From JAIRTY01 sp050257395 (lineage in GTDB: Bacteria > Actinomycetota > Actinomycetes > Streptosporangiales > Streptosporangiaceae), in contig JBLMWU010000265.1 in NCBI GenBank assembly GCA_050257395.1, forward strand, positions 1-23,392: DNA of 23,392 nucleotides, written 5' to 3'. Shown here in pieces: positions 7,095 through 16,095 of the stretch; position 1 is the first letter of the stretch, and each line of letters begins with the position of its first letter. The position numbers were made by a program, and so were the translations under genes. The notes below the pieces were generated by a model, which saw only the letters and a program-made list of their open reading frames with translations, was not told where the DNA came from and ran no database searches.

Positions 7095-7155
7095 GGCGCC
7101 GTCTTCCCTCGTCGCTCCTTGCTGGCGCTCGTCGCTCCTCAGTCCAGACGGCACC
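7095..7155. repeat. Hairpin with internal 12-bp direct repeats in the livG-livF gap
   Basis: The 112-nt gap between livG and livF holds GGCGCCGTCT (7095-7104), complementary to 7146-7155 apart from one G-U pair. It encloses two identical copies of CTCGTCGCTCCT (7108-7119 and 7128-7139), 20 nt apart. A second small palindromic run (GGCGCC-TGGG-GGCGCC) lies at 7085-7100. The structure could be an intergenic repeat element, or a processing or attenuation site that sets the livG:livF ratio. The repeats are seen directly; the role is inferred. Confidence 0.6.
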
Positions 7156-7172
7156 GCGCCCCTTCGGCTCGC

Positions 7173-7885
<713 letters not shown>

Positions 7886-7889
<4 letters not shown>

Positions 7890-8968
7890 TGCGAGCCACC
7901 CCCGGTCGGCGCGGGCCTGCGGGCCAGCCTGGCCAGCAGGCCCCCGAGCTTCGCCAGGTCCTTGGGCACCTGGTCGGCCAGCCCGCGCGGGGCGGTGGTG
8001 AGCACCTGCAGGACGCCGAGGCCGAACAGGATGGTCAGCCAGTCCGCGGACACACCCCAGTTGTTCAGCAGCGCGGGCAGCAGCTGCATCAGCAGCGCGG
8101 CCACCACCGCGCCGGCCAGGCTGTAGGCGCCGCCCATCAGCACCACGGCCAGCAGGGTGATCGAGTCCTGCGGCTGGAAGTCGATCGAGTACAGGTAGTG
8201 CACGGCGCCCGCCATCACCCCGCCGGCCACCCCGGTGATGAACGAGGCCAGCGCGAACGCCCACAGCTTGTACAGCGTCGTGTTGATGCCCGCGGCCAGC
8301 GCGGCCGGCTCGCTTTGCCGGATCGCCGCCCAGGCCCGTCCGGGCCGGCTCTTCAGGTGCACCAGCACCAGCAGGAACATGAGGATGGCCACGATCACCG
8401 AGTAGCGGAAGTAGCCGGGGTCGCTGGTGGCGATGCTCGGCCGTCGGAGCGCCGGGATGTGCACCGTGCTGGCGTCGTAGCCCAGGAAGCCGTGCCCGCC
8501 GTTGGGGAAGTTCGTCGTGGCCAGCACCACGGTGATCGCGCCGGCCAGCATCAGCGTGATCAGCGCCAGGTACAGCCCGCGCATCCGCAGCGCGGGCAGC
8601 CCGATCGCGGTACCGACGGCCATGGTGATCAGGCCCGCTTCCAGCAGCACCAGCGGGAACGGCTGGGCGGTGGCGAACAGCAGCCGCGCCGCCACCCACG
8701 CCCCCACCGCCAGCACCGCGGCCTGCCCCAGCGAGTACAGCCCGACCCGGCCGACCAGCACCCCCAGGCCGAGCGTGACCATCGAGTACACGGTCACCTG
8801 CGTCATCGCATCGACGTAGTACAGGCTCAGCAGCTGCGGCAGCGCGAGCAGCACGAACAGCAGCAGCAGCGTGATGATGCCGCCCCGGGTCAGCGTGCGG
8901 CGGCCCGGCCTGCGCAGCGGCGGCCGCTTCGGCGTGCTCGCGGTGACGTCGGCGGTCTCCAGCGCCAT
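7886..8968 (-). CDS. livM: Branched-chain amino acid-type ABC transporter permease LivM
   Basis: Inner-membrane permease, 360 aa, ATG 8968. A ~30-residue basic cytoplasmic N-terminus precedes about nine to ten hydrophobic segments. LivM landmarks are GRVGLYSLGQAAVLAVGAW (the conserved G-x-x-SLG-x-A motif), LRMRGLYLALITL, FLGYD, and the coupling loop GRAWAAIRQSEPAALAAGIN, then AGGVMAGAVHYL. The start lies 3 nt after the livH stop and is preceded by GAGGAGG. Substrate specificity lies with the binding protein, so amino acid, amide or other small carboxylate import are all possible. Confidence 0.93.
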
Positions 8969-8971
8969 CGG

Positions 8972-9865
8972 CTATGCCTCCTCGCGGGACAGCGAGATCA
9001 CCCGGTGCCGCGAGAGCACCAGCAGCGCCACGGCTGCCAGCACGAACGGGGTCATGTCGCGATAGCTGGACAGTGACTGGATCGGCGTCACCAGGTCGTG
9101 GACCAGGCCGATGACGATGGCGGCCACGAAGGTCATGGTGATCGAGCGCAGCCGGGCCATCAGCGCCGCCGCCAGCGAGGAGATCACCAGGAAGGTCAGG
9201 GTGGTGGCGTCCAGCGCGACCAGGTCGGCCAGCAGCAGCCCGGCCACCCCGGCGATCAGGCCGCAGCCCAGCCAGGCCGCCGCCTCGACCCGCCGCACCG
9301 GCACCCCGAGGGTGGCGGTGATCTCGCGGTCGTTGGCCATCGCCCGCATCGCCGTGCCGAGCTTGGTGTAGCGCAGGAACGCCCCGGTCACCACCACGAT
9401 CGCGACGCCCGCGGCGAGCCCGATCACCTGGGTCGTCGTCACCTGGATCCCGCCGACCGAGAACCCGCCGTTGTCGGTCGGCAGCGTGATCGACCGGGAC
9501 GCCCCGCCGTTGGAGGTCCACAGCAGGTCCATCAGGCCGAACAGCACCAGCGTCAGCCCCAGCGTGGCCACCGCCTTGACCAGCGGCCCCCGCCGGGCCA
9601 GCGGCGGGCCGAACAGCATCCCGTAGCCGAGCGTCACCGCCCCGCTGAACAGCACGCAGACCAGCCACGCGAGCACCTGCGGGACGCCCGCGACCATGAG
9701 GGACCAGGCGATCAGAGCGCCCATGGCGCCGACAGCGCCGAGTGCCAGGTACACCACGCCGGTGGCCTGATAAAGAACCACCGTCCCCACCCCGGAGAGG
9801 GCATAGACCCCTCCCAGGGCGAGGCCGCTCACGATGAACGGCTCAAATTCCTGCCAGCTCGGCAT
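8972..9865 (-). CDS. livH: Branched-chain amino acid-type ABC transporter permease LivH
   Basis: Partner permease, 297 aa, ATG 9865 with GGAGGA 8 nt upstream. Landmarks are the N-terminal SGLALGGVYALSGVGTVVLYQATGVV of LivH, the ALGAVGAMGALIAW segment, the coupling loop LGTAMRAMANDREITATLGV (conserved R-A-x-x-x-x-x-x-A-x-x-x-G-V form) and the AGVAGLLLAD segment. It begins 52 nt after the stop of the binding-protein gene, a gap with no evident promoter, so it is probably read from the same transcript. Confidence 0.94.
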   Translation of the reverse strand: MPSWQEFEPFIVSGLALGGVYALSGVGTVVLYQATGVVYLALGAVGAMGALIAWSLMVAGVPQVLAWLVCVLFSGAVTLGYGMLFGPPLARRGPLVKAVATLGLTLVLFGLMDLLWTSNGGASRSITLPTDNGGFSVGGIQVTTTQVIGLAAGVAIVVVTGAFLRYTKLGTAMRAMANDREITATLGVPVRRVEAAAWLGCGLIAGVAGLLLADLVALDATTLTFLVISSLAAALMARLRSITMTFVAAIVIGLVHDLVTPIQSLSSYRDMTPFVLAAVALLVLSRHRVISLSREEA

Positions 9866-9917
9866 CTACCGGTCCTCCATGGGCGCTCTGCCGCCTGTGT
9901 GTGTCAGTCCGGCCTGG

Positions 9918-11252
9918 TCAGCCGGCGACCTTGTGGTAGGCCGCGATCTGCGGGTCGACCGAGGAGATCGCCGTGCAGCCCTGGGCGATCACCATCTGGC
10001 CGTTGCTGGGCGTGGTGGTGTAGTCGGTGTTGTTCGGAATGTGCATCGGGTAGCTGCCGTACGTCCAGGGCTTGCACAGCTGCCCAGTGTCGAAGTTCGA
10101 CACCGCCTTGATCGCGGCGTTGACGCTCTGCACGGTGTAGGCGCCGTTGACCGCCTCCAGGGCGTGCACCATGATCTCCGCCTCGGCGAAGCCCATCTGG
10201 CTGAAGCTGCCGACGCCGCCCGAGACGTTCTTGCCGTACTGGGCGAGGATCGCCCTGTACAGCGCCATCGCCTGGGTGTTGTTCCCGTCCGGCGGGGTGA
10301 GCTCGGCGTTCACGAACAGCTTGTGGTTCCACTTCGGCCCCAGCGCCTTGGCCAGGAAGTCGGTGTTGCACGGGGTCGAGCAGCCCCACAGCTTGACCTT
10401 GTTCTCCAGGCCGAGCTTCTGCGCGGCCTGCAGGATGACCAGGGCCTCCGGCGGGGTGAAGTTGAGCACCACGGCGCCGTTCGGGCCCGCGTCGTTGACT
10501 TCCTTGATCGCCACCGAGTTGGCGTCGGTGATCGGCACGTTCTCGGTCAGCTGGACGATCGGCGTGTGCGCGGCCGCGGCCAGCGCGGCCGGGCCAGCGG
10601 CGATGTAGCCGGTGCCGGGAACGTTCGACTGGTCGAAGACGACCTTCGACACGTGCTGCGAGAGCGCGTACTGCACGGCCCCGTCAGAGCTGTAGCGCGG
10701 GCCCATGTTGACCGCGGCGCTGTTCGGGGTGGACCAGCACTCCGGCGCGATGCCCGAGTCGATGACGTAGAAGCCGAGCTTCTCCCAGTACGCGTGGTTG
10801 ATCGTGCACTCGAGGATCGACGTGTTGCCGACGATGCCGACCACGTGGTCGGACTGCACGAGCTGCTTGGCGTCGGCCGCGATCTGCGCCGGGTTGGTCT
10901 GCTCGGTCAGCAGCGTGTAGTGGATCGGGTGGCCGTTGATGCCGCCGTTGGCGTTGACGCAGGCGAAATAGGCCGCGGCCATGTTCCCGATGTCAGTGAA
11001 CGAGGTGCCGGGCTGGTTGGTGTCAATACCGCCCAGCTCGATCGGCGTGCCGGTCGCCTTCACTCCCGGCTTGGTGCCGCACTGCGACGTGCTCACCGCG
11101 GAGGCGCTCGAAGCACTGCTCGACGAGCCGCCCGATGCTGCGCTGCCGCCGGCCCCGCCGCCGCTGCCACAGGCGGCCACGATCAGCATCGTGGCCACGG
11201 CGCCCAGAGCCGCGAAGGGCCGCGCCCCCGGCGCGTGATGACGAATCTTCAC
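9918..11252 (-). CDS. ABC transporter substrate-binding lipoprotein, LivK/periplasmic-binding type I
   Basis: First gene of the importer operon; 444 aa from GTG 11252 with GGAGGTGG (11267-11260) 7 nt upstream. A lipoprotein signal is clear: basic MKIRHH, a hydrophobic run and the lipobox IVAAC with the lipidated Cys at residue 28, followed by a Gly/Ser-rich linker. The mature part has the type I periplasmic-binding fold layout (PIELGGIDTNQPG at strand 1, AAAYFACVNANGGINGHPI, then VVGIVGNTSILEC), as in amino-acid and urea/amide receptors. It carries many cysteines for its class (at least seven after the lipobox), suggesting disulfides. The ligand is unknown. It would capture the solute outside the membrane and pass it to LivHM. 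Confidence 0.92.
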   Translation of the reverse strand: MKIRHHAPGARPFAALGAVATMLIVAACGSGGGAGGSAASGGSSSSASSASAVSTSQCGTKPGVKATGTPIELGGIDTNQPGTSFTDIGNMAAAYFACVNANGGINGHPIHYTLLTEQTNPAQIAADAKQLVQSDHVVGIVGNTSILECTINHAYWEKLGFYVIDSGIAPECWSTPNSAAVNMGPRYSSDGAVQYALSQHVSKVVFDQSNVPGTGYIAAGPAALAAAAHTPIVQLTENVPITDANSVAIKEVNDAGPNGAVVLNFTPPEALVILQAAQKLGLENKVKLWGCSTPCNTDFLAKALGPKWNHKLFVNAELTPPDGNNTQAMALYRAILAQYGKNVSGGVGSFSQMGFAEAEIMVHALEAVNGAYTVQSVNAAIKAVSNFDTGQLCKPWTYGSYPMHIPNNTDYTTTPSNGQMVIAQGCTAISSVDPQIAAYHKVAG

Positions 11253-11654
11253 CTAATCCCCACCTCCATGGTGGTGCAGGCATGCACTTGCGCCCCTGGT
11301 GACAGAACGAGCTGTACTTGTGGTCGTGAACTCGCGGTGTCGTGGCCGCGGGGCCAGCGGCGACGAGTGATGGACTGTCAGTACTTGACAATGTGTGAGT
11401 CGGGAGTGCTCCGATTTGCCTTGGATGGTAGATGTCACCTGACTGGGACGCAAGGGTCGATACCGGGCCGAAACGATCTTGTGATAAGGCATTTCGCGGT
11501 GTGGATTCGTTGTGCGGAGAACACAAATCAGGGCGCTGAATGCAGGTGACATAGCCCTATTGCCCCGCAATGCCGGTGTGTGCGACCGTCGGCGATGTAG
11601 GGGCACCGAAGCCCGTGCGAAGCATGCCCGCATTCAGGCGCCGGAGAAGATGTC
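11253..11654. promoter_or_regulatory. 402-bp divergent control region
   Basis: No gene is evident between the binding-lipoprotein gene (minus) and acetoacetyl-CoA synthetase (plus). The region is less GC-rich than its flanks. It holds a near-palindrome TGTCA-gtact-TGACA at 11376-11390 and an imperfect dyad centred near 11483 (CGAAA...CTT-gtgat-AAG...TTTCG, 11469-11496). The latter is a reasonable candidate for a LysR-type site because the LysR gene is two genes away, but no clean consensus is present. I could not find a convincing plus-strand promoter. Confidence 0.5.
11425..11453 (-). promoter_or_regulatory. Candidate promoter of the Liv importer operon
   Basis: On the minus strand TTGCGT (11453-11448) and TACCAT (11430-11425) are 17 nt apart. 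This would start transcription near 11418 and leave a leader of about 165 nt before the binding-protein GTG. It is the best sigma-70-like match I could see on this strand. Confidence 0.35.
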
Positions 11655-13685
11655 ATGGTTTCCCGCTCACCCGTACCCGGTCACGCTGAGGCCCGCGAGG
11701 GCGACCTGCTGTGGACCCCGAGCGCAGACTGGGCCGCTGCCACCAACCTCAGCGCGTTCATGACCTGGCTGGCCCGTGAGCGCGGGCGGGAGTTCAGCGG
11801 CTACCACGACCTGTGGCGGTGGTCCGTGACCGACCTCGACGGGTTCTGGCAGGCGGTCTGGGACTACTCCGGCGTCACCGCGTCCACCCCGCCGGAGCGG
11901 GTGCTGGGACGGCGGGAGATGCCGGGCGCGGAGTGGTTCCCCGGCGCGCGGCTCAACTACGCCGAGCACGTGCTGCGGCGGGAGCGGCCCGGCACCGGCG
12001 CGCTGCTGTACCGCAGCGAGACCGCGCCGCTGGCCGGGCTGGACTGGGCCGACCTCGCGGGCCAGGTGCGGATCCTGGCCACCCGGCTGCGCGCCATGGG
12101 CGTCGGCCCGGGTGACCGGGTCGTGTCCTGCATGCCGAACATCCCGCAGACGGTCATCGCGATGCTGGCGACCACCAGCATCGGCGCGATCTGGGCCAGC
12201 TGCTCACCGGACTTCGGCTGGCGCGGCGTGCTGGACCGCTTCTCCCAGCTCACGCCCACGGTGCTGTTCTGCGTGGACGGCTACACCTACGGCGGCCGCG
12301 GCTACGACCGGCTCGCCGAGATGACCCAGATCGCCGCGGGCCTGACCAGCCTCCGGCACGTCATCTTCCTGCCCTACCTGCAGCCGGACCGCGGCGACCG
12401 GCCGCCCGGCGCGCTGGCCTGGGACGAGGTGCTCGACCACCCGCCGGTGCCGGCCGCGGAGTTCGAGTTCGAGCAGGTCCCGTTCAGCCACCCGCTGTGG
12501 ATCCTGTTCTCCTCCGGCACCACCGGCCTGCCCAAGCCGATCGTGCACGGGCACGGCGGCATCCTGCTGGAGCAGCTCAAGCTGCAGCAGTTCCACATGG
12601 ACCTGCGCGAGGGCGACCGGCTGTTCTTCTTCACCACCACCGGCTGGATGATGTGGAACTTCCTGGTCAGCTCCCTGCTGCTGGGCGTGGTCCCGGTCCT
12701 GTACGACGGCAACCCCGCGCACCCCAAGCCGGAGATGCTGTGGGAGTTGGCCCAGGACGCGCGGGTCGCCATGTTCGGCGCCAGCCCGTCCTTCGTGGAC
12801 CTGATGATCAGGCAGCAGATCGTGCCGCGGGAGTCCTTCGACCTGTCCGCGCTGCGCGGCATCGTGCTGGCCGGCTCGCCGGTCTCGGCCGAGTGCGGCG
12901 CCTGGTTCTACCGCAACGTCAAGACCGACCTGTGGCTGGCCACCGGCAGCGGCGGCACCGACACCTGCTGCGGCCTGGTCGGCGGCACGCCGATCCTGCC
13001 GGTGTACGCGGGCGAGATCCAGGCGCCCCACCTCGGGGTGTCGGCGCAGGCCTTCAACGAGCAGGGCGAGAGCGTGGTCAACGAGGTCGGCGAGCTGGTC
13101 ATCACCCAGCCGATGCCGTCGATGCCCGTCTGCTTCTGGGGGGACGGGGACGGCAGCCGTTACCGCGACTCCTACTTCGCCGACTTCCCGGGCGTGTGGC
13201 GGCAGGGCGACTTCTTCCGCATCAACGAACGCGGCGGGTGCTTCGTGCTCGGCCGGTCTGACGCCACCCTCAACCGGCACGGCGTGCGGATCGGCACCGC
13301 GGAGATCTACGCGGTGCTGGCGTCCATCGAGGAGATCGAGGACGCGCTCATCGTCAACCTCGACCTGCCGGGCGGCGGGTTCTTCATGCCGCTGTTCGTC
13401 ACCCTGGCCGGCGGCGCGGTGCTCGGCGACGCGCTGCGGGCCAAGATCCGCGACCGGCTGCGCACCGAGTACACGCCGCGCCACGTCCCAGACAAGATCA
13501 TCCAGGTGAACGAGATACCTGCCACGCTCACCGGCAAGAAGATGGAGGTCCCGGTGCGCCGGATCCTGCTCGGCATGGACCCGCAGCAGGCGGCGAACGT
13601 GAACGCGATGGCCAACCCTGGCTCGCTGGCCGAGTTCGTGGCCTACGCCCGCAGCCAGCACGACTACCCACCAGCGGCCCCCTGA
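11655..13685 (+). CDS. Acetoacetyl-CoA synthetase (acetoacetate-CoA ligase)
   Basis: ATP-dependent ligase that activates acetoacetate to acetoacetyl-CoA, cytosolic, 676 aa. It is an ANL-superfamily acyl-CoA synthetase: an N-terminal acetyl-CoA-synthetase cap (FSGYHDLWRWSVTDLDGFW, then WFPGARLNYAEHVL typical of acetoacetyl-CoA synthetases), the AMP-binding P-loop SSGTTGLPKPIVHGHGG at about residues 286-302, TTTGWMMWN, GSGGTDTCC (the adenine-binding region), a hinge near GRSDATLNRHGVRIGT, and the adenylation lysine in TGKKMEVPVRRIL at about 628. Length and the WMMWN/GGTD motifs separate it from acetyl-CoA synthetase. ATG 11655 has GGAGAAG 5 nt upstream. It is divergent from the Liv importer and 15 nt ahead of a LysR gene, so imported substrate may be broken down to acetoacetate. 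Confidence 0.93.
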   Translation: MVSRSPVPGHAEAREGDLLWTPSADWAAATNLSAFMTWLARERGREFSGYHDLWRWSVTDLDGFWQAVWDYSGVTASTPPERVLGRREMPGAEWFPGARLNYAEHVLRRERPGTGALLYRSETAPLAGLDWADLAGQVRILATRLRAMGVGPGDRVVSCMPNIPQTVIAMLATTSIGAIWASCSPDFGWRGVLDRFSQLTPTVLFCVDGYTYGGRGYDRLAEMTQIAAGLTSLRHVIFLPYLQPDRGDRPPGALAWDEVLDHPPVPAAEFEFEQVPFSHPLWILFSSGTTGLPKPIVHGHGGILLEQLKLQQFHMDLREGDRLFFFTTTGWMMWNFLVSSLLLGVVPVLYDGNPAHPKPEMLWELAQDARVAMFGASPSFVDLMIRQQIVPRESFDLSALRGIVLAGSPVSAECGAWFYRNVKTDLWLATGSGGTDTCCGLVGGTPILPVYAGEIQAPHLGVSAQAFNEQGESVVNEVGELVITQPMPSMPVCFWGDGDGSRYRDSYFADFPGVWRQGDFFRINERGGCFVLGRSDATLNRHGVRIGTAEIYAVLASIEEIEDALIVNLDLPGGGFFMPLFVTLAGGAVLGDALRAKIRDRLRTEYTPRHVPDKIIQVNEIPATLTGKKMEVPVRRILLGMDPQQAANVNAMANPGSLAEFVAYARSQHDYPPAAP

Positions 13686-13700
13686 GCTGAGCGGAGAGCT

Positions 13701-14645
13701 ATGTCCCGGCCGGTCGCGCACCTGGCGAACCTCGACCTGAACCTGCTGGTGGCCCTGCGGGAGCTGCTGCGCGAGCGGAGCGTGACCCGGGCGGCCGAAC
13801 GGCTCGGCGTCACCCAGCCCGCCGCCAGCGCCGCGCTGTCGCGGCTGCGGCGGCACTTCGGCGACGAGCTGCTGGCCCGGGACAAGGGCTGCTACCTGCT
13901 CACCCCGCTCGCCGAGCAGCTGGCCGAGCAGGTCGAGACGGTGTGCGCGGCCGCCGAGCGGCTGTTCTCCGCCAGCACGCACTTCGACCCCGCCACCTCC
14001 GAGCGGGAGTTCACCCTGGTGATGGCCGACTACACGATCGGCGTCATGGGGGAGCTGCTGTCGCAGGCCGTGCACGAGGCGGCGCCGCGGGCGAGGCTGC
14101 ACATCCGGCTGGTCAGGGAGGCGCTGACCACCGAGTACGCCGACACCGTCCGGTTCATCGACGGGGTGGTCGCCCCGCCCACGCACGGCTTCACGCTGCC
14201 CGACACCCGGTCCGCCGAGCTGTTCACCGACCGCTGGGTGCTGCTGGTCTCGGCGGCCAACCCGGTGCTGGACGCCGGGCGCTCGCTGCGGCTGGCGGAC
14301 CTGGCCCGGCTGCCCTGGGTCGCGCCCTACTACCGCAACCAGCCCGCCGCGTCCGGCGCGCCGATCATGCGCCAGCTCACGCTGCTGAACATCCAGCCGC
14401 GGGTCGCGGTCCGGGTGGAGAGCTACCTGGCGGTGCCGCACTTCGTGGCGGGCACCGACCGGGTCGCGCTCATGCAGGAGCGGCTCGCCGCCCGGCTGGC
14501 CGACCGGGCCGACCTGCGGGTGCTGGAGTGCCCGGGCAGCCCGGAGCCGATCACCGAGGCACTGTGGTGGCACCGCCAGCACGAGGAGGACACCGCGCAC
14601 GCCTGGCTGCGCCGCCTGATCGTGGAAACCGCCCGCCGCCTCTGA
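13701..14645 (+). CDS. LysR-family transcriptional regulator
   Basis: 314-aa LysR-type regulator. The N-terminal winged helix-turn-helix is plain (LNLLVALRELLRERSVTRAAERLGVTQP, then SAALSRLRRHFGDELL, about residues 11-60), followed by a linker helix and the two-lobed effector domain. The LDLNLLVAL start and the YTIGVMGELL segment resemble the NodD/NahR-like branch, which often binds aromatic or small organic acid effectors. GGAGAG lies just before ATG 13701. It follows acetoacetyl-CoA synthetase by 15 nt and is likely co-transcribed, so its probable target is the divergent region at 11253-11654, with either the imported substrate or acetoacetate as effector. Confidence 0.92.
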   Translation: MSRPVAHLANLDLNLLVALRELLRERSVTRAAERLGVTQPAASAALSRLRRHFGDELLARDKGCYLLTPLAEQLAEQVETVCAAAERLFSASTHFDPATSEREFTLVMADYTIGVMGELLSQAVHEAAPRARLHIRLVREALTTEYADTVRFIDGVVAPPTHGFTLPDTRSAELFTDRWVLLVSAANPVLDAGRSLRLADLARLPWVAPYYRNQPAASGAPIMRQLTLLNIQPRVAVRVESYLAVPHFVAGTDRVALMQERLAARLADRADLRVLECPGSPEPITEALWWHRQHEEDTAHAWLRRLIVETARRL

Positions 14646-14666
14646 CGATCCGGCAGGCTCAGCCCC

Positions 14667-14694
14667 TTGGACATTTCGGGCTTTATGGGATACT
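14667..14694 (+). promoter_or_regulatory. Probable leaderless sigma-70 promoter
   Basis: TTGGAC (14667-14672), 16-nt spacer and GATACT (14689-14694), in an A/T-enriched patch just after the LysR stop. The -10 box ends 7 nt before ATG 14702, and no Shine-Dalgarno sequence precedes that ATG, so the transcript probably starts at or one base before the start codon. Confidence 0.6.
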
Positions 14695-14701
14695 CCGCCG
14701 C

Positions 14702-15892
14702 ATGTCTGATCCGCCTGCCCAGGCGCCCGATCCGGATGCGCCGCCTGACGGCCCCGAGGACGAGTTCGACCGCGGCCTGCGCGACCTCCAGGCCAGCCCC
14801 GGGCGCAAATCCAGGTTCACCGAGCCCTCGGCGGCGCAGCGAGCCAGGAAGCCGGTCGGCGACGTGCGGCGGCGGGAGTCCCGCAAGGCCAGGAAGCTGC
14901 GCGAGCCAGTCCGCGCCGCTGGCAAGGGCCGGCCCCGGAGCGCTCCCGGCCGTCAGGGTCGCGGTGGGCGGCGGGAACCGGGGGCGGGCTCGTCCGGCAG
15001 TGCCCGGCGGTGGGCAGGTGCGGCCGTCGTCATCGTGGTTGTGCTGCTCGGCACGCTATGGCTGGGCCGTGCCCGGTTCGGGCTGCCGGGAACGTTCGCG
15101 GGCCTGGGGGCGCCGGCGTCCGGCAGCCCGTCAGCTCCCATGCCCGGCGCGTTGCCCAGGCCGGCCTTCCTGGCGTCGGATCCCTTTGCCGGTACCCCGG
15201 CCGAGCGCTGGCCCGCCAACGCGGCCGGCATCGCGCCGCCGGCCGCTCACGCTGCCGGCCGCTACCCGGCCGGCCAGGTCGCCGCTGCTTACGCCGCGAC
15301 CAGGCGCTTGCTCATCGCCGGGAACCTGGATCCGGCGACATTGCGCGGCGGCCGCCCCGCCGCTTTCGCCGGCCTGCTGGCACCCCGGGAACGCTCGTAT
15401 TTCCTGCACAACCTGGACCGCGCCGGGACAAACAGGCATGGTTTCACCCGCAGTAGCCGCGCGTGGCTGACCTCGTTCGCGCCAGACAGCACCGAGTCCG
15501 TGGGCAGCGTCGTCAAGGTGCACGGCTTCATGACGGCCAAGTCGGTCGTGACCAGCGGCCGCCGGGTCCTGCGTATCCACTTCAACTACCTCTTCGTCTA
15601 CCCCGTGCAGCGCCCCGGCCAGCCGCTGACGCGGATGCGGGTAGTGGCGCATCAGTTCGGTGACGCCGACTTCGCACAGTGGGACGACCCTGGCGGGCCG
15701 CTGCAGGCGTGGTGGCTGCCCGGGAATGGCAGCGGCGCGGGGCCCTCCCGCTGCGACATACGCGACGGGTTCGTGCATCCCCTGTTTCCCGCCAGCGCGC
15801 CGGATACGACCCGGCCATCGGGCAGCCCGGTCAACTCGTACGACCTGACCGGGCAGCCACCTGCGGGGTGCCGGGGATTCGCTGGCACATGA
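14702..15892 (+). CDS. Unrecognised single-pass membrane protein with large extracytoplasmic domain
   Basis: 396-aa protein that I do not recognise. Residues 1-104 are hydrophilic, acidic at first (DPDAPPDGPEDEFD) then strongly basic (RRRESRKARKLRE), predicted cytoplasmic and disordered. One membrane helix follows at about 105-122 (AGAAVVIVVVLLGTLWLG). The remaining ~270 residues would lie outside the cell. That part begins with a Gly/Pro/Ser linker, then an alpha-rich segment with AAAYAATRRLLIAGNLDPATL, and then a beta-like segment with VVKVHGFMTAKSVV and LRIHFNYLFVYPV, ending with two cysteines (CDIRDGFVHP and GCRGF). The arrangement resembles conserved actinobacterial membrane-anchored proteins of unknown function. 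The start follows from the leaderless promoter and the basic-TM layout. It has its own promoter and looks independent of its neighbours. Confidence 0.85.
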   Translation: MSDPPAQAPDPDAPPDGPEDEFDRGLRDLQASPGRKSRFTEPSAAQRARKPVGDVRRRESRKARKLREPVRAAGKGRPRSAPGRQGRGGRREPGAGSSGSARRWAGAAVVIVVVLLGTLWLGRARFGLPGTFAGLGAPASGSPSAPMPGALPRPAFLASDPFAGTPAERWPANAAGIAPPAAHAAGRYPAGQVAAAYAATRRLLIAGNLDPATLRGGRPAAFAGLLAPRERSYFLHNLDRAGTNRHGFTRSSRAWLTSFAPDSTESVGSVVKVHGFMTAKSVVTSGRRVLRIHFNYLFVYPVQRPGQPLTRMRVVAHQFGDADFAQWDDPGGPLQAWWLPGNGSGAGPSRCDIRDGFVHPLFPASAPDTTRPSGSPVNSYDLTGQPPAGCRGFAGT

Positions 15893-15913
15893 CGCCGGCG
15901 CGCAGCCGCCGTG

Positions 15914-15928
15914 GCGGGCGCCGCCCGC
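15914..15928 (+). terminator. Possible terminator hairpin
   Basis: GCGGGC (15914-15919) pairs with GCCCGC (15923-15928) over a 3-nt loop, 22 nt after the membrane-protein stop, in a GC-rich patch without a T-tract. The stem is short for a terminator, and random occurrence is possible at this GC content. Confidence 0.3.
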
Positions 15929-15985
15929 GGCCCCCGCGCAGGCGCGGTATAAGCGGCATTAATAGTGGCCAGACGATTTGTTTGT

Positions 15986-16015
15986 TTGCCTGGCCGATGG
16001 CGTGAATTCTAGCGT
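15986..16015 (+). promoter_or_regulatory. Candidate promoter of the FAD/aconitase X/IlvD-like operon
   Basis: In an unusually A/T-rich stretch (TTTG repeated, then GAATTC), TTGCCT (15986-15991) and TAGCGT (16010-16015) are 18 nt apart. Transcription would start near 16022, leaving a leader of about 74 nt. A 6-bp repeat GGCCAG/CTGGCC (15967-15972, 15990-15995) straddles the -35 box and may be an operator half-pair. Confidence 0.4.
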
Positions 16016-16026
16016 ACCGGGCAAGA

Positions 16027-16052
16027 CGCGAAGGTTACCCCTGCCTTTCGCG
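16027..16052 (+). promoter_or_regulatory. Hairpin in the predicted leader of the operon
   Basis: CGCGAAGG (16027-16034) pairs with CCTTTCGCG (16044-16052) with one bulged base and a 9-nt loop. It lies in the untranslated leader between the candidate promoter and ATG 16096. I see no match to a known riboswitch, so it is listed only as a possible leader structure. Confidence 0.35.
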
Positions 16053-16095
16053 GATGTTACGAAGGCGTCTTTTGCCTGCCCCGGACGGAGCGCCC

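Noticed and set aside
7095..7155. Insertion sequence or attachment site
   Set aside because: There is no transposase or integrase and no target duplication; only short repeats and a stem are visible.
11385..11413. TTGACA at 11385-11390 as a plus-strand promoter
   Set aside because: No -10-like hexamer occurs at 16-18 nt, and it is 265 nt from the next start. It is kept only as part of a near-palindrome.
12204..14600. 798-codon open frame on the minus strand across acetoacetyl-CoA synthetase and LysR
   Set aside because: Its composition (repetitive His/Arg/Gln/Val) is the usual antisense read-through of GC-rich genes, and the plus-strand proteins have clear family motifs.
16054..16095. ATG 16054 as the FAD oxidoreductase start
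   Set aside because: It lacks a ribosome-binding site; ATG 16096 has one at correct spacing.
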